Shown: one piece after another, positions 58,769 through 64,000 of the stretch
Layout of the letters: each line of letters opens with the position of its first letter
Position numbering within the stretch: position 1 is the stretch's first letter
Assembly (NCBI RefSeq): GCF_019711195.1
Contig: NZ_CP081299.1
Coordinates: forward strand, 620,001-684,000
Direction: 5' to 3'
DNA length: 64,000 bases
Origin: Dyadobacter sp. NIV53
GTDB taxonomy: Bacteria > Bacteroidota > Bacteroidia > Cytophagales > Spirosomataceae
Translations under genes and position numbers: made by a program
The notes under the pieces: model-generated
The model's database searches: none
What the model saw: the letters and a program-made list of their open reading frames with translations, nothing else
Told to the model about the DNA's origin: nothing

Positions 58769-59356
58769 CCAAACCAAAAACTCATTATTTTCAGCCATGG
58801 TTATTATCAGAATTTACCTGGTGGAAACCGGCAAGTTTCTTATCTGACAGAATATCTGGCTTCAAAAGGATATTTCGTGGCCAGTATCCAGCACGAATTA
58901 CCGACAGACGATTTAATTCCGGCAAGTGGTATTATTCAGGTCGTGAGAAAACCATTCTGGGATCGTGGCGCCGACAATATTTTGTTCGTTATCAATGAAT
59001 TGAAAAAATCAAATACAAAACTGGACTTTAAAAATATAATCCTGATCGGCCATTCCAATGGCGGAGATATGACTGCTTTGTTTCCTCAGAAGTATACGGG
59101 CATTGTAAGTAAGATCATTACAATGGATAACCGGAGAATGGCTTTACCACGAACAAAACATCCAAAAGTATACTCACTCCGTTCCAGCGACCAGCCTGCA
59201 GATAATGGAGTTTTGCCAACTTTGGAAGAACAAAAGGAATTCGCAATAACAATCATAAAATTACCGGACACGATTCATAATGATATGGATAATCGTGGAA
59301 ATGAAGCCCAGCACAAGGAAATTTGTAAGTACATCCAGGGATTTTTAGAGCACTAG
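58577..59356 (+). CDS. Exported alpha/beta hydrolase, copy B of a tandem pair
   Basis: 259 residues, exactly the length of copy A. Signal ends LTISNVQGQ. Motifs match: IIFSHGYYQNLPGGN, Ser in LIGHSNGGDMTAL, His in DTIHNDMD. I start at the ATG giving MNSGIFQKQIF, aligned with copy A; a TTG ten codons earlier is less likely. The protein differs from copy A mainly after residue 65. It ends about 40 bases before the convergent outer-membrane gene. Confidence 0.83.
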   Translation: MNSGIFQKQIFCLLLISCLTISNVQGQTLNQQFLVKTDSLAWFDNSRNRSVPVALYLPVSEKKIPNQKLIIFSHGYYQNLPGGNRQVSYLTEYLASKGYFVASIQHELPTDDLIPASGIIQVVRKPFWDRGADNILFVINELKKSNTKLDFKNIILIGHSNGGDMTALFPQKYTGIVSKIITMDNRRMALPRTKHPKVYSLRSSDQPADNGVLPTLEEQKEFAITIIKLPDTIHNDMDNRGNEAQHKEICKYIQGFLEH

Positions 59357-59396
59357 ATACTACAGAATTAATGGCATAAAATTTTCTGAACCAGCT

Positions 59397-60656
59397 TTAA
59401 AACACTTCGCCAAGCGTTAGTTTCACCCCGGAATAATCCTTACTGAATCCATAGTTCAGTGCAATATTTGTCCCGGACTTTTTGTTCATTTTGATACGTA
59501 TTCCTGCTCCGGCTCCGGGATTCCAGCTGATCAGAAAAGCACTTTTAGGACCGCTGACCGTATTGGCATTAGCAAAAACGACATAACCCAAAAATCCATT
59601 TTTGGTAATGTCACGGCGGTATTCAGCTTCTACATACATTAAATTCCGTCCCCGGTAACGATTCTGGTCAAAGCCCCTGCCCGAACGGTTAAAATCTTCC
59701 CAACCAATACTTGGCAAATCCAGATAAGGGACTTTGTCGTTAAATACCTTCCATAGATAGGACCAGACGGCCAGCATATTCTGCCTATTCCTGTTTTGGT
59801 CAAAGCGGATGTATCTGCGAAAATCAACATAAACAGACGACCATAAGTTGTTATTTCCCAAAAACGTCGGATTGACCCGGTACTGCATACTGACATAATA
59901 TCCGTCCCAGGGATTGGTGGAATTATTACGCGTATCAAAAAGCGTATTCAGGCTTAAACCAGACGAAAAACTGTTCAGTGATTGTGAAGTACCAAAGGAA
60001 TATTTTGTAAAATTTGCCAGAAGCGGATCATCAGGATTCGTCCGGATATTTATCCTGTAATCAATATGGTAGCCTATTCCTGCAAAAAAACCTTTGGAAA
60101 TACGCTTTAAAGCTTGCTGATAAAAGCGGAAGTAAGAATAATTAACGAGTAATTTCTGATTCTCGCTATATTGCCGGCCCAATCCCCAGGTATGCTGCGG
60201 ATAAACCATCAGACGCGTATCCCCGCTAATTACGAGCCGGTTCTCTTTCAGCCAGATATATGATCGGATAGGAAGCCCGAAGCGTTGCTTGAAATTCCAG
60301 TATGGCGTAAAAGTTACCCGCGACATATAGGTATCCTTTCTGTCTCCCAGATAAAACCCTGCCGTTGTTGAAGTTACCAATGCAGTTCCACCGCCAGGTA
60401 CCTGTGTGGAAAAAGGCAATGCGGAGAAGTATATCATCTTCCCTTCTGTGGATTCAGGTTTTCGCGGTTTTATATGTAATAAATTTTTGCCAACATCAAT
60501 CAGATCAAATAATTTACTCGTATCGGCTCTTATCGTTGAATCCTTTTCCAGCACATTTCCCGGACTTTGGGCAAAGGCATAACCTGACCAAAGAGTAACA
60601 ATCAGGAGTAAACCGAAATGCATATTGAAACCTCTCGCCCGAAACCTGAAAAACAT
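59397..60656 (-). CDS. BamA/TamA-type outer-membrane barrel protein
   Basis: About 419 residues with a signal (MHFGLLLIVTLWSGYAFAQ). The body is beta-strand rich with alternating aromatic residues and ends in the strand LNYGFSKDYSGVKLTLGEVF, whose terminal Phe is the usual outer-membrane insertion signal. The patterns WNPGAGAGIRIKMNKKSG and LFDTRNNSTNPWDGYYVSMQ fit the surface-antigen (BamA superfamily) barrel, without POTRA domains. Several in-frame ATGs precede the signal; I use MFFRFRARGF, the nearest with a basic n-region. Role unknown; probably a small porin-like or biogenesis barrel. Confidence 0.75.
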   Translation of the reverse strand: MFFRFRARGFNMHFGLLLIVTLWSGYAFAQSPGNVLEKDSTIRADTSKLFDLIDVGKNLLHIKPRKPESTEGKMIYFSALPFSTQVPGGGTALVTSTTAGFYLGDRKDTYMSRVTFTPYWNFKQRFGLPIRSYIWLKENRLVISGDTRLMVYPQHTWGLGRQYSENQKLLVNYSYFRFYQQALKRISKGFFAGIGYHIDYRINIRTNPDDPLLANFTKYSFGTSQSLNSFSSGLSLNTLFDTRNNSTNPWDGYYVSMQYRVNPTFLGNNNLWSSVYVDFRRYIRFDQNRNRQNMLAVWSYLWKVFNDKVPYLDLPSIGWEDFNRSGRGFDQNRYRGRNLMYVEAEYRRDITKNGFLGYVVFANANTVSGPKSAFLISWNPGAGAGIRIKMNKKSGTNIALNYGFSKDYSGVKLTLGEVF

Positions 60657-60850
60657 GTGTGAAAATAACATATTATTACCGGCCAAAGTATCGTAATGCA
60701 ACGTATAAATCGGTTCTGCAAGGCTTATTTGCCCGAATTTGATTATTTTCAATTTATTTTTTGTGCTACTTGTTTACCTTGTCCGGTATAAAATAAAAAT
60801 ATTCTACTTATCATCCTTTTACAACACCGATACTCAATTAATTATCCCAA

Positions 60851-61729
60851 ATGGCCAGTAAAAAAAGCCTGTTTCCGTTATTTATGCCTGTATTTATACT
60901 GATACTGGTTTTTCTTCCAGCTGTTCATTTTGCACAACAGGTGCAAACCATCATTCCGTTATGGAAAAACGGGCCTCCCGGATTTGAAACAAAATCGAAG
61001 GAACAGGAATCTGCAAAAGATTATTGGGTAAAAAATATTCATAATCCTTCCCTTCAGGTTTTTCTTCCGGCTGCCGGAAAAGCAAACGGAACCGCTGTTG
61101 TAGTTTGTCCGGGCGGTGGGTTCAGGTTGCTCGTATATGATGCAGAAGGTACAGAACCGGCAGCTTATCTGGCCAAACTGGGCATAACTGTTTTTGTATT
61201 GAAATACCGCCTTCCCCGGGAAGACGGTTCCCCCTACTCGCTCGAAAAACAACCTCGTGAAGACGGACTAAGGGCAGTCAGAATGGTAAGAAGTTTGGCA
61301 AAAGCATATGGAATTGACACAAGCCGCGTTGGCATGCTAGGATTTTCGGCCGGAGGTGAAGTTGTTTCAGCAGTTGCATACGCTTCCGGCAAAGGGGATT
61401 CGAATGCAAAAGATCCTGTTGACAGGTTAAATGGCAAGCCAGATTTTCAGATGCTGATCTATCCCGGACCTTTGGGAATACCGTATACTATTCCACAGGA
61501 TGCACCGCCTGCCTTTTTGCTTGCTGCCAACGACGATCCCTGCTGCGCGGTTACCAGTGTTGATTTGCTTGTAAAATACCGTGAAGCAAAACGGCCGGTT
61601 GAAGCGCACCTATATACAAAAGGGGATCATGGATTTAATATGGGAAACCGTTCGCCATGGCAAAGCATAAAGTCCTGGCCGCAAAGAATGGCTGATTGGC
61701 TGGGAGATAACGGTTATTTGGGCAAATAG
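60851..61729 (+). CDS. Exported esterase/lipase (alpha/beta hydrolase, BD-FAE/acetylesterase-like)
   Basis: 292 residues with a signal near LILVFLPAVHFAQ. The core shows the oxyanion motif VVCPGGGFRLLVYD, nucleophile Ser in GMLGFSAGGEVVS, the acid Asp in LLAANDDPCC and His in GDHGFNMG, an arrangement seen in carbohydrate acetyl/feruloyl esterases. The start KPLWKNGPPGFE-like segment (IIPLWKNGPPGFET) is typical of that group. It is divergent from the outer-membrane gene. Confidence 0.85.
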   Translation: MASKKSLFPLFMPVFILILVFLPAVHFAQQVQTIIPLWKNGPPGFETKSKEQESAKDYWVKNIHNPSLQVFLPAAGKANGTAVVVCPGGGFRLLVYDAEGTEPAAYLAKLGITVFVLKYRLPREDGSPYSLEKQPREDGLRAVRMVRSLAKAYGIDTSRVGMLGFSAGGEVVSAVAYASGKGDSNAKDPVDRLNGKPDFQMLIYPGPLGIPYTIPQDAPPAFLLAANDDPCCAVTSVDLLVKYREAKRPVEAHLYTKGDHGFNMGNRSPWQSIKSWPQRMADWLGDNGYLGK

Positions 61730-61877
61730 CCAAAACACCGACTTAAATTTGTCGAAATTGAGTTTAGAACTCCTGAAAACAGTACTAAATTAAAAGTTAT
61801 TGCTTGTATTTGAATAATTCTGCTGTTTTGTCAAAAAAAATAGCGTAATTATATGACTGTTTATTCTTACTCAATTT

Positions 61878-62669
61878 ATGCACCTAAACACTTCCTATTC
61901 CGATCATTTTCATGCTACAAATGTGTGGCAGGAATTTATAAATTACCAAAAAGACGAGATACTGAAACCAATCTACAAGGATACAGGTCAGAAGCCGGAC
62001 CGTATGCGCCGTCAGATTTTTCATTCTTCTATTAATCACACTTATTACATTCATCAGAAAGACAATCGTCTTGACGAAAAGTATCAGGATGTTTACATTC
62101 AGGCTCAGAAAGAGTACTGCTGCTATCTCCATGCAACAACCCTCGGCCTTAATTTACCTAAAAAAGTAGCTCTTGGATTTCACCACGATAACCTGTCCGA
62201 TATCGTTCATATGGTCCTGTCTAATCAGGAGGTAAATGGTATACGGCTGAAAGAAGTACTTGAAGATACTACGATTGAAGAAGGGCAACGGAATAAACTG
62301 AGATCCCTGGCTGCATTTGATGCTACTAAAATAACATTATGTTATGCAGACAATGACCGAAAGCCAAAAAACATGATCGCCGCCGATCCGTTTACGGACA
62401 ACGTCAAGTTTTATCACGTGGATTTTGAGTATACTATGCAGGAAAACTATGCACCCTTGATCGATACCTGGTTCAGCGAGGACGTTGGCCGTGAATTTGG
62501 CGAAGATATAGTTTTATTCAGAAACGACATCTTTGATATGTCAATGGAATTGCTGGACAAGGCGCAGCACTTACCCGACGATGATTTTAAATGCCAGGTG
62601 ATCCGTAATCTGCATCAGTCGTTACCTGTAATTAAAACGCATCATGCATTGCATGGCCCTATATTATGA
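61878..62669 (+). CDS. Hypothetical protein
   Basis: 263-residue cytoplasmic protein without recognisable motifs, rich in His, Asp and Tyr (HSSINHTYYIHQKDNRLDEK; LGFHHDNLSDIVHMVLSNQE). The end overlaps the 3' end of the convergent HAD gene by six bases. I do not recognise the family. No signal peptide. The start ATG at MHLNTSYSDHFH is likely. Confidence 0.65.
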   Translation: MHLNTSYSDHFHATNVWQEFINYQKDEILKPIYKDTGQKPDRMRRQIFHSSINHTYYIHQKDNRLDEKYQDVYIQAQKEYCCYLHATTLGLNLPKKVALGFHHDNLSDIVHMVLSNQEVNGIRLKEVLEDTTIEEGQRNKLRSLAAFDATKITLCYADNDRKPKNMIAADPFTDNVKFYHVDFEYTMQENYAPLIDTWFSEDVGREFGEDIVLFRNDIFDMSMELLDKAQHLPDDDFKCQVIRNLHQSLPVIKTHHALHGPIL

Positions 62670-63590
62670 GTTTAGAAGGCTTTCGGAACCAGCACAGCTT
62701 CCGGCAACTTCTGTAAAAACCTCACCAATATCAGGAACATGTTTTAACTCAATGACAGGCGAATTAAATTCAAAGTTCATATTCAAACCGCCGACTTTAA
62801 TTACCTGCCCGACTTCTTTTAAAAACACGTCCATTGGTGTATCACCGGCACCAACAAACTGATGTATCTCACGTTCCAAATGTGAGATCATCTTTTTGGC
62901 ACCGAACAGTTTATCCACATTTTGGTGGCTGTAAAAATCTTTGTAATCTGTGTTGGTAAAAGGTGTTGCGGGATCTGACTGGATTGCCTTCAAAAATATC
63001 ATACAGATATCTTCCGATTCCAGGTTTCGGGTAAGTTCCTCCATGTTGCTGTTATAAACATGGGAAGCACTTCTGTACCTGTCTTTTGTTTCCGAAGTTT
63101 TTTCTTTATCAGAAGTCCAGATTATTTCGCCTTTAACCCAATCTCTCGGATAATAAAAAACAAGGACACTTCCACCCTGTTCCAGAATTTGTTCAATATC
63201 CGATATAAACTTTTTTACCTCCTCTTTTTTCAAAGGGAATGCCTCTATTTCCTGAAAAGTAAATTTTGATTTTTTGTCTTTATTGATGAATCCAATCTGG
63301 CTCCCGTTCAGGCTAACCAGCGGAACTGAGGCTTTGGACATCACAAACCAGTCAGTAGCGAATGTTTTGATGACTGAAATTGGAAAGCGCATGGTGTTGA
63401 TAATAACCGGGCACTGGGCGTTGTACATCTTTACCAGTCCTTCCCGCACCAGGTCGGGCATAAAATATTTTCCTTCGTGTTCCTGAATAACCGTCCCGTC
63501 CAGATCAGTCATTAAGCCTCCTTTTTCAACAAATTCCCTGCGGTCCGTAAAATCGGAAATTTGTTTCTTTTGTTCAATTGTCAAAGACAT
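62664..63590 (-). CDS. HAD-superfamily phosphatase-like protein (trehalose-phosphatase-like)
   Basis: 308 residues. The HAD nucleophile motif is LMTDLDGTVI (Asp 29/31), a motif II-like segment reads IINTMRFP, and motif IV is AGDTPMD near residue 245. The Cof/TPP-like layout and the LNGSQIGF piece after motif II fit a sugar-phosphate-type phosphatase. Substrate unresolved. It overlaps the convergent gene at its 3' end by six bases. Upstream is the ECF sigma gene on the same strand about 180 bases away. Confidence 0.8.
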   Translation of the reverse strand: MSLTIEQKKQISDFTDRREFVEKGGLMTDLDGTVIQEHEGKYFMPDLVREGLVKMYNAQCPVIINTMRFPISVIKTFATDWFVMSKASVPLVSLNGSQIGFINKDKKSKFTFQEIEAFPLKKEEVKKFISDIEQILEQGGSVLVFYYPRDWVKGEIIWTSDKEKTSETKDRYRSASHVYNSNMEELTRNLESEDICMIFLKAIQSDPATPFTNTDYKDFYSHQNVDKLFGAKKMISHLEREIHQFVGAGDTPMDVFLKEVGQVIKVGGLNMNFEFNSPVIELKHVPDIGEVFTEVAGSCAGSESLLNS

Positions 63591-63770
63591 AAAATACGCT
63601 TCAAATACAAACTTATTACCTATTGTATAACTATTTATATTGTTGATGTATGTTATTTCTGTGCCAAATATATCTGAATTTCTTGCGGGTTAAGCTATAA
63701 AAATAAATTGAATACCTTTAAATATCATTTCAACCTGCTGCCAACAGGCTGTCTAACACTGCTGAACACA

Positions 63771-64000
63771 TTAAGCATAGCTTCTTTCTGACGTCTTCAC
63801 AGACCAGGAACCGGGATAACTATACGGGTAATACTGTCGGATCAGTTCCTGCAACTGGTTACGTGCGCGGATGTACTGAGACCTTACAGTAGCCTCATTA
63901 AGTTGTAACATATCTGCAATTTCCCTGTGATTGTATCCGTCCACGGCATGTAATAAAAATACATTTTTGTACAACGGTTTGAGCCTCTGTATGAGTTTTA
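63771..64000 (-). CDS. RNA polymerase ECF sigma factor, C-terminal part
   Basis: Only the end of the gene is in the window; the 5' end lies beyond base 64000. The frame shows sigma region 4: NVFLLHAVDGYNHREIADML and EATVRSQYIRARNQLQEL, then a short tail ending KTSERSYA. This matches Bacteroidota ECF sigma factors. Type of ECF and any anti-sigma partner cannot be judged; none is visible downstream. Confidence 0.8.
   Translation of the reverse strand, partial: KLIQRLKPLYKNVFLLHAVDGYNHREIADMLQLNEATVRSQYIRARNQLQELIRQYYPYSYPGSWSVKTSERSYA

Overview
The window looks like a chromosomal segment of a Bacteroidota bacterium of the order Cytophagales, most like Dyadobacter or a relative. That assignment is inferred from gene content, since no rRNA is present. 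The supporting signs are two secreted proteins ending in type IX secretion sorting domains, an AraC-type hybrid two-component sensor, PAS-rich kinases with the SH(D/N)LQEPLRKI phosphoacceptor motif, BACON-like modules, few Shine-Dalgarno sequences, and AT-rich spacers between genes of moderate GC content.

Layout. 1-2.7 kb: a multi-PAS sensor histidine kinase cut by the window edge and broken by one frame change. 2.9-3.7 kb: an alpha/beta hydrolase. 3.9-18.5 kb: a complete 13-gene operon for respiratory complex I on the minus strand (nuoA, B, CD fused, E-N), preceded on the same strand by a CBS-pair protein. 19.5-24.0 kb: a DUF418 membrane protein, a YceI-like protein and a two-gene cassette of unknown exported proteins. 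24.1-37.0 kb: a surface/signalling locus in which a one-protein hybrid sensor/AraC regulator lies between two very large secreted proteins with type IX sorting signals, separated by AT-rich control regions of about 1 kb that carry repeated operator-like motifs. 37-38.5 kb: a PAS-LuxR and a MarR-type regulator around a palindrome. 38.7-40.6 kb: an unusual fusion of a seven-repeat PLL-like beta-propeller to a papain-like protease. 40.8-43.7 kb: a SulP anion transporter and a PerM/AI-2E-type membrane protein. 44-64 kb: a mosaic of small accessory genes, namely a YchJ-like protein, an AbrB-like protein with an AT-hook-like tail, DUF3072, a GAF sensor kinase, an ECF42-like sigma factor with its DGPF/YCII partner, a penicillin acylase, an M1 peptidase, an ankyrin protein, a duplicated esterase pair, a BamA-type outer-membrane barrel protein, a HAD phosphatase and the end of another ECF sigma factor.

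Six single-base frame changes break five otherwise well-conserved genes: the PAS kinase, PerM, DUF3072, the GAF kinase (twice) and the M1 peptidase. In each case, adding or removing one base in a short homopolymer restores the family sequence. Five of the six lie between 43.6 and 53.9 kb. Sequencing error in homopolymers is the simplest explanation, but pseudogene decay or frameshift recoding is not excluded, and two of the sites are in-frame canonical -1 slippery heptamers.

The items most worth a second look are the propeller-protease fusion, the sensor locus with its 21-22 bp direct repeats, the terminator-like hairpin directly before the ECF42 start codon, and the esterase pair with a patch of near-identity suggesting gene conversion.
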